From Xiphias gladius (lineage: Eukaryota; Chordata; Actinopteri; Istiophoriformes; Xiphiidae), in the NCBI RefSeq assembly GCF_016859285.1, contig NC_053410.1:21159558-21223557 (forward strand): a stretch of 64,000 bases of DNA, written 5' to 3'. Positions within the stretch are counted from its first letter, which is position 1; each line of letters opens with the position of its first letter. The notes beneath the pieces were generated by a model. That model made no database searches, was not told the origin of the DNA, and worked only from the letters and a program-made list of their open reading frames with translations. Of this stretch, positions 10,546-30,640 are shown in pieces. Position numbers and translations under genes: made by a program.

Positions 10546-12872
10546 AGCAGCCATCATTGTCTCCGTGCAACACACTGAATAGTAATTAAATATGCCACTT
10601 ATGCTTCACTGATTCATTTCCTTCACAATTTTGAAGCCCAGCTGAATACATTTTTCTGTGCAGAAGGGCTGTATTGTATCCAGTATGGCCTCATTACAAG
10701 GGCAGAAGGGCTTGGTGTGGGGGAGGGCAGAGGCGCGGGGGTGGGGGTCTGCGGGGGGGGGGCACCCCACGAAGACATTGTGCTTAACATTACTAAATAA
10801 CTCAAATGCCACATTGTCCTTCCCAGCCCTCAATTAGTTGGGTTCCTTGTTCAAAGCACCGATTTCATACAGGGAGATTTATTTTTAGAGAAAATCTGGC
10901 CCTGTGCAGGCAGGAAGCTCTCTGAAAATCTAATGAAGAACACAGCAGTCATGCAGAGTTGTTAGTCATATAGCACCATCAGTTAACAAAGCTTCTCTTC
11001 AGTGTCTCTGTGTGTGTTTTTGGTGACTGCAAAAGGCTAGACCTTCCCCATTTTTCGGTTGTGGTGGCTGAAACTGTAGCTTGCTCTATCTGTGCTGGAC
11101 AGTGTCCAGGCAAAGAGCCTCTTTGCCCTGCCCTCAGGCCTCTTCAGCTTGTGGATCTCCGTGCGGAGGAACGCCTCTTTGGTGGCTGTGACAGGGAGAA
11201 TTAGGCAAGAGATGCGGGTTCACTTGCCCTGCGTAGGGGCTTATCTTGGGCTAAGCTGAGGGACTAATAGCAAAGCCAACCTCCGCTCCAGCCGGTCTGA
11301 GGGCACAGGGAGCCATCTGTCCACTCTGTGGATAACTAACAAAGGGGGCAAACATTGAACACGGACTACAAAGTAAAGGGCCGTCCATTTTGGAGATATC
11401 AGAAATAAAGAAGAAGAGCAAGCATTCTGTTTATAAGGTCAGTACTCGATACTAATCATTCTTGTTGCATTACAGGCCTTTCATTAAGCCACAAAGAGAA
11501 GAGTCAGACTACCTACAGCTCAGTTTCTGTTGCTAACAATGTTGCAGACTGCAGCAATGTCGGGGTTTAGCCAGACAGAAAGTTGAAGGGTAACTTTTAA
11601 TTCAGTCTTCCCTTTTCGTTCTATCCATTTAAAGGGAGCTGAAGAATGTGAGGCTTTGTCTTAACACACTACTCCTGACTCCTATTTGATTGAGTTAATT
11701 TAAGCTGGTTGTTTTTCTGTACTCTGCTGTGTTGTAAATGGATTTTGTTGCACTCTTAAATTCAGAGATAGTCTGGGCCACAATTTATATCGCATCAAAC
11801 CAGACATGTGATGAATCTCCAATACTGTAGCCCTTGTGTTACAGGGAGGGAGGAATGCCATGCTGTAAGGCCCCATGCTCATAGTCTCATATGTGGCGGC
11901 TCAGAAACAGTTATAAATAGAACATTAGTTTAGATATTCAAGAAGCAATTACTGTTACGTTAGTAGAAAGCTTTCATTATAATAAAGATTAAATATTTGA
12001 TACGTTCTTTCAAAATGTATGGAATTTTTTTAAATCAATGTCTATTTAAGAGCTTTGTTCCTGAAACACTAATGTATGTAATAATCTTGTAAAATACATT
12101 AATCTTTTCATAACAATCTTCAGAATGTTAGAAAAAAAAAACTCTTAGTCTCAAAATTTTAATATATATTCAAATATGACTCTTCAAGTAATCCACGTAG
12201 ACATTGTTCTCCAGTTCTCTCAAGGATTAATGCCCTGTTTTTTTTATTGTCTGAAACACATTTCTGCCTGTCAGTGCTCTTGGAGCTGGGCTCCTGTAGA
12301 TTATCTGTTTTATCATGTATACTCTGTGGGTGCTGTTGTGCACCAGTGTTTTGTTCGGAAGTCTTGAGTGGGCGCTGACGTGCTAGAGGTGACAGAAATG
12401 GGTCAAAAGGGTCTTAGCATTAACCAAACAAATCCTGGCCCATAGGATTAGACAAAGATGTTGCTGTTTATTTAATGTATTCATTGTAACTTTATAGTGA
12501 TAGACTGAGGGGAGAATAGTTGTCAGTCTTGTTAGCAGAAAGGCACCCTCCACTCATTCATGATATGGTATTGATCAAGTCCTTTAGCGCAGTCTGGTAT
12601 TATCAACACTGGAATGTGCTAGAACAATATCTTATTGTAAACTCAGCTGGTGGAAAGCCCTGTTTTATTTGCCCATTATCCCACTGATATGCCACATTTC
12701 ATTCACTAATTACCCACAATTGTGTTATCATCAGAGTTAGCATGCTTGAGTCAAACTCACCAATTTTTGGCCTTTCCTTTTTTTAGGTGTGGAATGGCGG
12801 CAGAGAGTTCTGTATTTATTGGTCTGTGTGAGTATCTAAGCTGGGGTACGCGGGAGGGTCAGAGGTCACGTA
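10546..12872. other. Intergenic or pcbp4 5'-intronic DNA
   Basis: No supportable gene. It holds a 10-base G run near 10752 with neighbouring C/G-rich sequence, and low-complexity AT stretches at 11935-12175. A pcbp4 non-coding 5' exon could lie here, but none can be identified from sequence. Confidence 0.4.
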
Positions 12873-13203
12873 TTAAAGAAAATATTCAACATTTTGGGAA
12901 ATACAGTAGGCTTGTTCTCTTTCTCGCCGACAGTTAAATGAGAAGACTGATACTGCGCTTGTATCTGTGCATTAAATATGAAGCAAAGTTTTTACACTTT
13001 GGTGTTTTTTTGGTGGGGGTTTCTTAACTTTGGACAGAGCAAGGCTAGCTTATCCGCTTGTCCAGCCTTTGTGCAAAGCTATGCTAACCGGTGGTCTTTA
13101 GCTTCATATTTACCGTGCAAACATGAGAGCTGTGTCTTTTGATCTAACCCTCCGCCAGAACACAGATAAGTGTATTTCTCAAAATGTTGAACTATTGCTT
13201 TAA
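12873..13203. mobile_element. MITE with long terminal inverted repeats, copy A
   Basis: About 331 bases. The left end TTAAAGAAAATATTCAACAT is matched, reverse-complemented, by the right end at 13172-13203 (TTAAAGCAATAGTTCAACAT). Similarity of the two arms continues for about 110 bases (TTTTGGGAAATAC, GAGAAGACTGATAC against the complement of the right arm). Internal TAGCTTCATATTTACCGT is the hallmark of a very abundant teleost MITE. Both outer ends read TTAA, so a TTAA target duplication is possible. There is no coding capacity. Confidence 0.8.
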
Positions 13204-14569
13204 AAATGTGAAATGTCATGTTAAGACCCTGGAGTAGGATTGAGTTAAACTCTGGATTAACTGGAAACACCTCATACACACTCACCAATAGCGTGCCAGC
13301 ATGTTCCCTCCTCCCTTTGGACATCACCAAAGTCTCAGCAAGTAAATCTACCATTAGCATGAAGCCAACAGGTTTTGGTTGACGGTTCACATGTGACTGG
13401 CTACTCAGTCGGTCCAAAATCCAAGCAGCCCCTCCTTAAATTACCTTTTTTCATTTAGATTATTTTGTTTATTAGTTACAAAGTCTTCATCTGAGTCATT
13501 TTTCTGTGTCTAGTGTCTCTCAATTATTAATAAATGTAATAAAGGGGAAAGCATTCTCCTGGTGACCTTGGTTCTTCATAGACTTAAAAGTTCTATAGTT
13601 CTCTCCGTCTGTTATGCTTCAATAAGCTCCCTACGCTGCATCGAGACATTCTTTATTTGTTCTGCAAATATAACGAATTGGATACGCGGCCACAACAGAG
13701 CCAACACTGTGTGGTGTCAGTGTGATATTAAGAGACAGTCACACACATCACTTGATCATCGGGCCTCCACGGCACAAGTGGCTTCCTTTGTATCTTATCT
13801 TATCCGAGGGAGTCACACAACTTGTATTTAGCCGGAACTAAAGTAACCGTCCCATGTGAAGATTGCACCTAGTGATAGGCTTATCTTCCCCCGCTCACAA
13901 CTACACGATCAGAAGGCAAACAACAATGGTTCACAACTCCTCAGAGAGCATCTCATTCCTGATAAATTAAAAAAAAAAAAAAAAAAAAAGGAGTGGGGGG
14001 TGGCTTTGGGCCCCTATAGCATCATAAAAGCCACTGCTCCAACTTTGGAGTATTTTCCAGTTATGTTACATTCTCCATAGTTAAGGTTATGATCCTTAAC
14101 ATTTTCAAATGGAGATCTCTTTTATCGCTGCTGCAGACTGATTTAACAGTGACGATGCAGTCGACACCGAGTTCACGAAAGCTTTCACATTTGCTGTGTC
14201 TGGTAGCTCTCTCCCAGGAAAATGTTGTTGAGCACAGGAGATGATACATTTCACATTTCTTGCAGCTGCAGCAGCCTGACTGTAATAAACAGAAGAAGAA
14301 CCGAGTAGCTAGCATGAACAGTGATGATAACCACAATGGCTTAACAGACAAAGAAAAGGCTGTGAGTTTATTGAAACTTATAGGTAATCAGAATTAAGTA
14401 CAATACTCTCCACTTTTAACCATTTGACTTCATAACAAAAATAATGAAAACACACCTGGATATTGCAGAATACCTCCATAACTTTAGAGACAATTTCCTG
14501 AACCACCTGAAATACTAGAGAGCGGGTTATATACGGAAACTGACTTAGACAATATCTTTCTTTTCGCAG
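13204..14569. other. Intergenic or 5'-intronic DNA before pcbp4 coding exon 1
   Basis: No supportable gene. It contains a 19-20 base A run at about 13970-13989. It ends at the splice acceptor TTCTTTTCGCAG before 14570, so at least the right end is intron. Confidence 0.4.
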
Positions 14570-14602
14570 AGTGTTTACTGTGAAGCTCAGAAAACACAGA
14601 GG

Positions 14603-21249
<6,647 letters not shown>

Positions 21250-22185
21250 TGTGTGCTTTTGAGGTCTAGTCAGTATAGCTGATTGGTAAGAAATTATCAA
21301 AATATGTCAACTTATTTAACATTAAGGATCTAGGCTTAAAAATAGCTTACACCAGGGTGTGTAAGTTTTGCAAGTATAGCACTTGTTTTCCATAAATCAG
21401 GAGAAAGGATGGTAGTATAAAAAAAAACATGTCCTCATTAATTAAAGCAGGCAGCAGAGGTGAATATTAAATCAGTATTATCTTACAAACATGCATAACA
21501 ATTCCTTTGAGTAACTCAGGCTTGTAGTAGTATCCTAGAAAAAGATATTTTTCAAATGGATTCATGTTACAGAGCTTTATATGAAGACTTACACCAGGAG
21601 ATGTGTTTTCCCACGATGCAAATATTGACTTAGTTTCCTGTCAGTGTAACTAGTTTACAATCAGTTTTTTGTTAGAGAATACAAATTAGTATCATAAGAG
21701 GTGGTACTTTGTTGGCAGCAGGCTGTTAAAATGTTTGTCTTGTACAATAGAAGTCAGTGTGTTAAGTATTTCTTTTAACAAGGATTGCTCCACTCTTCTG
21801 TCATATTTCCCCCTCTCCTTCACTATAGGCTGTCCTCAGTGCTAACAGGCTTGGGTGTTCTGTAGTAGCGCTGCACTGTTGAAGTTCTGATGGGATTATC
21901 CTAAAGCCACACTGGATTCTAGTGGATTTCACTCTACACAGTAATCCTGTAGAGCGGGACTGGCCTAACTAATTCATTTACTGTTTCTTTAGCGTGTTTC
22001 TTGTTTACTCTCCAACCTAAATGAGTGGAATGCTTCGACTTTCAGCATCTGAAATGGACGCTGAGCAATTATTGTAATAAATGTTTTATTCATGTGTTTC
22101 TGATGTGGGTCTACCCCCAGACAATGCAGATTTGTTATATTTGCTGATGAAATGACTGAAATAAATGGGACTTTTTATGAATGCA
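21250..22185 (+). terminator. pcbp4: pcbp4 3' UTR with two polyadenylation signals
   Basis: AATAAA occurs at 22076-22081 and 22160-22165, about 0.83 and 0.91 kb past the stop, with no other gene signal between. The second is followed within about 40 bases by a GT-rich element (GTTTGGTTGAGTC), as expected for a cleavage site. The 3' end is inferred. Confidence 0.6.
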
Positions 22186-23939
22186 GGTTTGGTTGAGTCT
22201 TTTCTAATTTTGTTGATGCAGAAAAATCTTTTACAATTTTGCACAATACTCTGACCCTAAATAGAAACATCAGCTCTGAGGATTTATGCATTGTTTACTT
22301 TTAAGTGGCTTTAAGCTTTAACTGTACATAAATCAGGGCCACACCAGCATTTAAGCTATTTTGTATTAAATATCGTGTCAGAGAAAAATCTCCATGGTGC
22401 CAAAAAACGTTTTGGTAGAAACAAAATATTTAAAAATATGAGTTTAGTAGACATTGCATACACGCAGTGGATAAAGAAGTTGAGCACCTGCTGGGATATG
22501 ATGTGATATTTGTTGAATTTCAAACTTTATTGATGCAAATCATTGTGATATAATTAATCGAAGTTATAAACAAACTGAGGTAATATTTTTCCAAGTGTTT
22601 GTCTGAAAGCCCAAAGACTATACACAGCAAGGTGTGAGACTCATAGCAAACATAGCATAACTGTTCTCCATCTTTTGATATTTTTCCTCCACAGCCTGCA
22701 CGTAAAACATTAAACAGCAGTGATACCGAAATATAGAGAACTACAGAAAGCAGTAACAGTGGCCATTAGCAATGTGCAGCACACAGACGTGTAGAGATTT
22801 TCGGCAGGTATACAAAGACAACTCTGCACAAACTAGTCCATGGTGGATGCAGTTTGTTGATGGCAGAGGGCACAAAGCTCCAGCCCAAGCAAACTTTTCC
22901 TCCTGCACTCCCCCAGAAAAACAGAAGCCAACTTGGACTAACCTCACAGTAAATATTCAACACATGCCGTGGCAAAAATTCTCACGGGTCCCGAAAAGAG
23001 AACAACTTAACCTCCAGGTGTCCACTAAAGCATACTGCTAAGGGGCAGGTAGGGTAGAGTCTAGCCACTCCTTGTTCCTCTGTGTCCCCGCCACCGTGTC
23101 CCACTTTACCCTTGCCCCTCTTTGAATCTGACTTCACCCCCTTCTCACTGTAAAAACCAGGAGGTGGGAACTTCTGCTCTGCCCTGATCCGTGGAGGACG
23201 GGTAGCGAGCCGTGTGGGCCATTTTCACAGCAGGGCTCGAAATGCTGAAGTGGAGATAATCAATAGTTAATGGGGGCAGAAATGTAATGACAGTGAAAGA
23301 TGACATTTCAACCTCGGGGAAGGTGTAGCAGCGGAGAACAGGGCTGCGTGTAGGTTGATGTGTGCCCGGGGCAGTTATGAGTTCACAGCCAGCTTCTAAT
23401 GCTATATTAATGATTTCCTTTTTCAAACCTGACACGGACAGGAGTGAGGGGCCCATTTCTGGAGCCTGCTGCCTTCATGCAGTTTTGAAAGGCAATTTAG
23501 AGGCAAATAAGTATGTATATATATATATATATATATAAACATTTTAGGTGCATAACCACTTGAAGGTTTGTGGCATTTTGGAAGTCAGGGCTGTCTCTCA
23601 ATGTCGGATGAAAAATCACTACAATACTGTAAAAAACAGTTTTCTATGGACAGACCCACATGTCTAAGGTGCCTTATTGTATTTTTTTTTTTTAACTTTG
23701 TCTATGGTGTTCCCTCAGTTTTTTTCCACAGAACTTCTATTTGCCATTGTTGATATCATACAGCTTGATACTTGCTTAAATGCTTAAAGTAGTACTAATA
23801 CTTCTTATAGGAACTTATCATGTTTTTGTGATACAGTGACCTAGACCTTGCGTTGTGTTTTTTTTTTTTCATCTATTGCAATCCTATAATATTTCTATGG
23901 CATCCGTACTCAGGCGTCTTGGATAGCAGTGAAGTCCGT
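22186..23939. other. Intergenic spacer between pcbp4 and the vwc2 island
   Basis: No credible coding frame. A TA microsatellite (23516-23537) is the main recognisable feature. T runs lie near 23680 and 23860. Confidence 0.45.
23516..23537. repeat. (TA)n microsatellite
   Basis: About 11 uninterrupted TA units. Confidence 0.9.
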
Positions 23940-25183
23940 CACCTGTCATGCTGTAGGTCGTCTGTGTGCATGCAGGCCTGGAGAGCGACGACGCCGAGCT
24001 CACGTCCCCAGTATTGCCCTCTGTTGCCGTTCGTTCGTTCGGGGGCGGGGGGGGGCTTTAGCGACCCGAAGGGAGGTTTTACATTCTGCCAGTGGTGCAA
24101 GAGGTAAAAGTAGCAACACCACTCTAATAAAACACAGCCTAGTGCTGCGTCCAAAACGAACTAGTAAAGTGCAGCAAAATGTACCTGAGGTGTAAAGATA
24201 AAAGTACCCCCTATGCAGCAGACTGGTCTCTGGCAGAGTTATAATTTATATGATAATACTGGATTACTATTACTGAGGCATTAACATTTAATGTGATGGC
24301 TGAGAAAGGTGGAGCTCATTCTAATCATTTTGTATATTATTGGGTGGTGTAATTTACTGTATAACGATGCATCGTGTTTTAGTATCTCATTGCACGCTTT
24401 TAAGCCACGCTGTGGACCGCACCACCACAGGAACCCGCCGGGCGGATTCCCCGTGGACCCGGCCTTTCTGAAACCCGTGCCACGGACCCGCGCGGCTCCC
24501 GCCGTCCTACCCCACCCCCAGGTGTCACGGTGGCCGCGGGCCCGCCTACATTTCGAGTGCCCTCCTCCTCTGTGATGCGCTTTGGTCTTTTGTCGTGCGC
24601 TAACAAAACCAGCCAGGGGCCCAAGACCGTGTACGGAAACGGCCTCCTAATTCGAGATAATGAAGTGAAGTCGTTCATCACAGCGGAGTGCGCGAACCTC
24701 ATGAACCGAGCTGGGAAACATCCATCCGGCTAATTGACTGCCTGTTGTTCCTCAGTCATTTCAAACTGCTCCATCTAGTGGCCCCTCGGCTGAACGTGAC
24801 GCCGGAGCGCCACTGCCCCCGTTTATTAAATTATTTATTTATTTTTTATTTTTTTATTTTTTTGCAACCGTGAGAAATAAAGTGCCAGCACAGAGCAGGG
24901 ACAGCGGTGGCAGCGCGGCACTTGCAAACAGAGGCGGAGGATCGCCGGCGACGGAGCGCTCCTCTCACTCACTGTGGCGATTAAAGTTGAGGGCGACACG
25001 CTGATGACCTGCGAGCATCCTCCGGGGAAGCTGTGCATTTGACGGGCTTAACGAGCGTCAGTTTCCATCGCCTCACTGCCGATCAGTTGTCGCCGCTTTA
25101 GCGCCGCTGTCCAGCGGGTCCGAAGGCTGCGTTTCAGCCCAGGGCACTGGCGGATTACGGGCAGACTCCGAGGAGGATCACAG
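23940..25183 (+). promoter_or_regulatory. vwc2: CpG-rich island: likely vwc2 promoter and untranslated first exon
   Basis: CpG density rises sharply here against AT-rich flanks, in two blocks at about 24390-24660 and 24880-25180. The second block ends GGATCACAG followed by gtgaat, a usable splice donor after 25183. The next acceptor that fits is at 32694, just before the vwc2 coding exon, which would give a 7.5 kb 5' UTR intron. Mammalian VWC2 also starts with a non-coding exon. No TATA box was recognised. ORFs in this block are fortuitous products of high GC. Transcription start and exon extent are inferred. Confidence 0.5.
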
Positions 25184-25370
25184 GTGAATCATGTCAGTGT
25201 TGCCGTGTGGGGATGCCGCCTGTTATTCGTGCATGCTGGACTAGATTGCTTGAATGCCCAGGTTTCACGTCAACTTTGGGAATGAATTTCAGGAAGATGT
25301 CACTCACTCGAGGTTACAGTAAAGCCCCCCGTGCCTGCCTGAAAATTAAAATGCATCTATCACAAAGGCC

Positions 25371-25393
25371 TATATATATATATATATATATAT
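25371..25393. repeat. (TA)n microsatellite
   Basis: About 11 TA units, next to the putative vwc2 first exon. Confidence 0.9.
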
Positions 25394-25922
25394 GCAAGTG
25401 AGCTTGATGTGGCAAACTAATGCCGACTGTTGAAATCTGCAGAAAAGGCTGCCGCACCTGTAGAGGCTAGGTAGGTGTCCGCGTAAGTGAGCTGTGTTGG
25501 CATCTTGATGTAAACAGGACTGGGGAGGCTCTTAAGGAGCATCAGAGGGATTTGAGTCTCTGCACAAAGACTCTGTCTGCTTACACACTTGGGGATGCAA
25601 CAACCAGTCAGCACAGCTTCTGACAGTGGACTAGGCAGCCCCGCACAAAATACAATGTATTCACGGTGTTCAGCAAAATAGGTGGTTGTATGATGACATG
25701 GTCTTTATTTGATTTTATTATTTATTTCATTTTTTATTTTTTTTATTATTTTTTTTTGGAAAATATAGCTGCTTGTTTTTGGTTTTTTTGGGGGTGGTCC
25801 TTTTTGCAGTTATGATCACTAAATGGAGATTTATTCACATCTTTCTTTAAATGTCAATACATTTCTGGGTGTGACACACAGGACTTTGGCATAAATCAAA
25901 AAAGCTGCATCATCGTCACACA

Positions 25923-25941
25923 CATCATCATCATCATCATC
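25923..25941. repeat. (CAT)n microsatellite
   Basis: Six CAT units. The opposite strand reads as an Asp run in a spurious ORF. Confidence 0.85.
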
Positions 25942-27857
25942 TTTTCTTGTTCTCTCGGAGGAAAAGACATTAAGATGAATTACATTCCGATGTATTTTCG
26001 GCTTCAGACTTTTCCTGGCAGGCTTTGTGTGCGAGCAAATTCCCACCTTGTTCCACCACATAATCTTAAGATTATATGACAGCTTTGCAGGGGCTGTTGG
26101 TTTTGCATTGCATGTTTAGGCAAACTTTCTTTTGATTTGGGTCACTTGTAAGATTTACAGTCAGAGGATAAAATTCAATAAGACAGCCCTGCAGCAATCT
26201 TTACTCACTGGCAGATGGCTTAATACTTTTGGATCCTGCTTTAGTGTCCCTTATTGCTCTAACAGGATTTCCTAATTTCACACTGTTTATCTGTATAAAA
26301 AGGAGTTTTAAACATGGCATCATTAATTCAATGCTTTCTCAGCCCTGTCAGATCCAAGCCTACTAGCCTCCACTGTCTAAACATTTCACATCTCGTCCAC
26401 CATGATCTGCTTTGTCATAAATTGAAGTAGATCTCAAAGTAAATTGTTGCATTCTCCCACGTCCCGTCGATAGCGTGTTGGGATGTTGGAACAGTGTAAG
26501 TAGGAGGATTTTTTAACGTGCGATAAATGAAGTGCACACGGTGACAAGGGCATTTTGTGTGTCTGAGTTAATTCTAGCCCCGAGGAGATGGTTTTCCTCT
26601 CAATGACATCCAGTTTGATTTTACAGGGGGACACCGCAGGAGTTTTTTATTCCTCCAAGACAATGTGAATTGAATGTTTGCTTGTTTTGGAGGCTCATTG
26701 TCAGACTGACATATTGTATGGCCCTAAACAGAAATCAAAACTAGAAGGACGCAGTGAGCCCCACCACTGCTGTATGACTTTCTCTGCTGCGATCCTTTTC
26801 TGTCACATTTGCAGTCAGATAAACTTTGCAAATTTGCCAAGTTATTCTTTTAAATACCGGTCCTTTTCATTGAGACCAAGTGGTGATTAGAAATAAACAA
26901 ACAAAAACATCTTAGCTCAGGTGTGGAAAATTCCTGGAGATTAGAGCGCTGCCTCAGTACATTTGGCCTATTTATAGCATTATTGTGTGAGTGAAACAGC
27001 TATCAACCTCCCTGGAAGAAACCTCTGTGAGTGACATCCGAGAAGACAGCGAGAGGCAGGTCAACCTTAACACATCTTAACTGCCAGGCTTTGTACCATT
27101 GAAGCCCTGCCAATTCAATCTGTCCGGCTAATAGTATCTTATTAGTCAAGGTAGAGCTAAAATGTGACTCTGAGCCCAGGTTGTTGTGTCAAGACTTATG
27201 GGCCTTATTCATCCTGCTGGGTAATGAAAAAGACAATAATTTATGAGTCATAAATCAATGCGAAGGTGAGCCGCACTGAACTGTGAACTAACAGCCAGGT
27301 TTGAATCCTTGCTTGATTAATCATTGTTTCTGCACCTCACCGGTCAAATCGGCTATGTTCAATAGCCTGAGATGCAAACAGAGCTTTGGCCTTTGACAGA
27401 GGGATATTTATATCTACAGTGACGATAATGACTGAACCTGCTCCTGGTGCCAAACACAGGCTGATGTTGACTTCATTCTCTCTAGCGCAGGGAGCCGCGG
27501 CAGCATATAAATGTCAGAATAACAAAATGGAACTTTGTTATTGTGAAATTAGCCATTTACAGAGGATAATTATAATTTTCCTGCTGCTGCACAGTCAAAG
27601 TTCCAATCCAGTGTATATCTAATAATTATAGTTAACTGCGTGCAGAAAATCCAGCTGTAGAGCTTTCTGAAGTCAGAACAGGTCACATTTAAGGAGGAGG
27701 GGAATGCATTTTTAATGTATGGCAAAGTCAGGTCCTGTTAATATTACAGTCTGGCCACTGTGGATATTGGATAGGTGATGTGATGTCAGTATCTGTAAAA
27801 CTGCCCTCGTTTCGACCCAAATATTGTTATTATTTAGTGTTTCCCCAGAAATATGAA

Positions 27858-27884
27858 AACACACACTCACACACACTCACACAC

Positions 27885-27958
<74 letters not shown>
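27858..27958. repeat. Compound (CA/CT)-(TA) microsatellite
   Basis: CACA with interspersed CTCA units passes into about 70 bases of nearly pure AT alternation broken by ATAC units. It is long enough to be polymorphic. Confidence 0.92.
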
Positions 27959-27961
<3 letters not shown>

Positions 27962-30254
27962 ATTGCTGCTTTTGAAGGCTTGCTTTTGAGTAAAAATACA
28001 CAGTGGTACAGAAATAAGCAGAAATTTAAATTACAGGTTTTACATAATATTTATGTAGCTGCGGTCATGGAGCGCGCCCTACATTAGGACAACATTGCCT
28101 GGCAATAATCTGACTGTGGTTTTTTTATGTTGGCTTTACTTCCTCATTGTTTGGCTTGTAAAAATTTTAATAATTGTTTTGTAATGAACAAACCTATAAA
28201 AGATCAATAACAGAAGTCCAAACACACTTATTTGGGTTTTTGAATCACAGATATAGAGCATATTCAAATCTATTGTATTTAACTATGTTTTATAGTTTAT
28301 TATTCACTGAAGGATTGATTTCCACAGTGATACTGAGTTCTTATGTTTTTGAATATTGTATTTCATGGAAATCAGCTTCCCCTGCTGTTGAGTTTCAGCG
28401 GAGGTCCCCTTGCTGGTTGACCTGTCAGGCCCGAGGTTTGGACTGACAACTTTCACATCCCTGGTCTGGGCACTGTCTGACCATAGCAGGCTGGCTCAGT
28501 GGTGGAGGAATTAGAGAATGAAACTCAGTTCATTTAAACTCTCATACAGCTCGATCAATAAACTATGATAATATGAGCAGAGATTTTTTAGTAGTATGTA
28601 TATTTAAGACCTACATTTTACTCCGGGGTGTTCAGTTTGTTTGCCAGTTTCCACACACTAAATCACCTTGCACAGCTTCTGCTTTCAACATTATTTATTA
28701 ACCAAAAATCAATTAAAGACATTAGATTTCAATTTAGCACAAGAGTAAAGCTAAGTGGAGGTATTGGTTTTATAGGACTCTCTATCATGCATGTGTGACC
28801 ACGGGAGTTGTCTGCCCCATTCCCAGAACTTTTTGTCTAAACCATTACAGGGTAATACAAACTGCATGGTGTTGCATTTTAAAATTTACCAGAATTTGAC
28901 TGAATATTTCTCATATATATTTCTTTTTAATTGACCATTTTTGGCTTGACTTACATGCCATTTGAGCACTTTATGTCATTTGTTAATTGCTTGGAACACT
29001 TCAGTATTTGGAACCATGCCGAGACCTGTCACTAGCTGAACAACAAGGAAACCACATGACCCCTCAGCTCTGTGTGGTGGAAAAAGGTAGACTGTTCTCC
29101 AAGACAAAAATATACAACTAATTCTCCAGCGTTAATTATTGTTTGTTTTCCAGAGATAATTATTTGGATCTGACAAGTGTTAATTGAGAGTTGTTTTTCC
29201 TCATACAGAGCTGATTTTTGCTGTGAAGTGGGTGTTCAAATGTGTCAGAAGTGTGAATGAACTCGGTGATGTTGGCTTATATAAACTCTAGTATGCTGCT
29301 GATTGATGGCTGCAGCTAGTAGTTAGTATAAGGCTTCACTGAGCGTGGGCCGTTTCAGGTCACACCTGTGCAGAGTTTATGAGTCTCAATGTGGCATATT
29401 CTAGCTATGCTGGTAAAAACAGAGGATTACGACATCAGGTTCTGATCCTAAAAGAGACCTTACAGAAACATGGTTGCATTTTATCACAGATGATGTGCTT
29501 ATTACACTCAAATTACTACTTACAATTTGTCTGGATAACAGTCCATAACAGAAGCTTGTAGCAAATGTCTTCAGAGATGTGTAGAGAGACACTGTATCGT
29601 ATCTTTATGTCAGTTCATAGTTGTGTTTTTTTTCTTTCCGGCCATGTCATTGCTAGTATTCAAGATAAAGCAGTGAAGCAAAAAAAAAAAAAAGAATTCT
29701 CTGCAGGGCTTCAGGGCAAAGATAAATCCATGACCTTTCACCAAATAGCTTATGTGCAACATTAGAAATGTTAGAGAGTTTGACATCACTTGAACATGAG
29801 TGGTAAGACCCACAAGGGCATCTTGAAAATGTTTAGTGATATAGGACTTATACCATTATACCAGAAAGGACTAATTCCAGTCTAGCCTGTAAAATTGCAT
29901 GACATTTGACACACATTATGCTGTGTGGCTGAGAATTAATTAGACAGACATTTAGAAAAGATGTGGTCTGTATTAAAGATGCCAAGATGGCATTAGGATG
30001 TAATGAATGTAGCAAATGATTTAATTTGCAGATCCAGAGAATCTACATGAAGTTGTAAAGATTTTGTTGTTATGGGATACAGACGATGTTGTTTTATATT
30101 TTCTTATTGTTAACAAATGCCATGAAAAGACCAAAACCAAAACTGTGCAAGTCTCTCCGACAGTAGTTTTCAAGCCTATTACTGAAGACATAAATCTTTA
30201 CAACAGGTTATCTATATACAGTAATCATTTCTATTTTCAAAAGGGTCTGTATTT

Positions 30255-30640
30255 GTATACAAAAGCTGGGCACTGCAGTTTTAAGCAATAGTTACTCAAA
30301 CAGAAGTAAATAGTGCATTTTTGAGGGGAGTGTTTTCAGCCGCGGATTAATACACAGTTGGTGCTGTAGTGAGTACTACACCACCAATACACAACACCAC
30401 TTTAAGCGACTGGGTGTTACTGGCTCGGCTCAGCACACAATAACAGTAATAATAACACAATAACAGATCAGCAAGTTATTTTAGCTAGCTAACAACTAAC
30501 TAGCTTGTTTGCTGAGTGCACTAGTTCATGTTACAATTGTGTATTTCCTGTGACCAATTTAGCACTGTAAAATGCACTACATCTACTTGTTTTACTTCTT
30601 AGAAGCCTTCTTATAAGTCACAACACTAGCATGTTCACAC
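30255..30640. repeat. Possible dispersed repeat of unknown family
   Basis: The segment with GGGCACTGCAGTTTTAAGCA, AGCCGCGGATTAATACACAG and TTAGCTAGCTAACAACTAAC has the patchy composition of a teleost interspersed element. There is no second copy in this window, so the call rests on general resemblance. Confidence 0.25.

Noticed and set aside
12722..12937. Possible exon with MAAESSVFIGLCEY
   Set aside because: It has an acceptor-like site before it but runs into a MITE, matches nothing known, and has no downstream donor that fits pcbp4.
24400..24733. ORFs on both strands in the CpG block
   Set aside because: High GC removes stops by chance. The peptides are Pro/Arg-rich without family resemblance.
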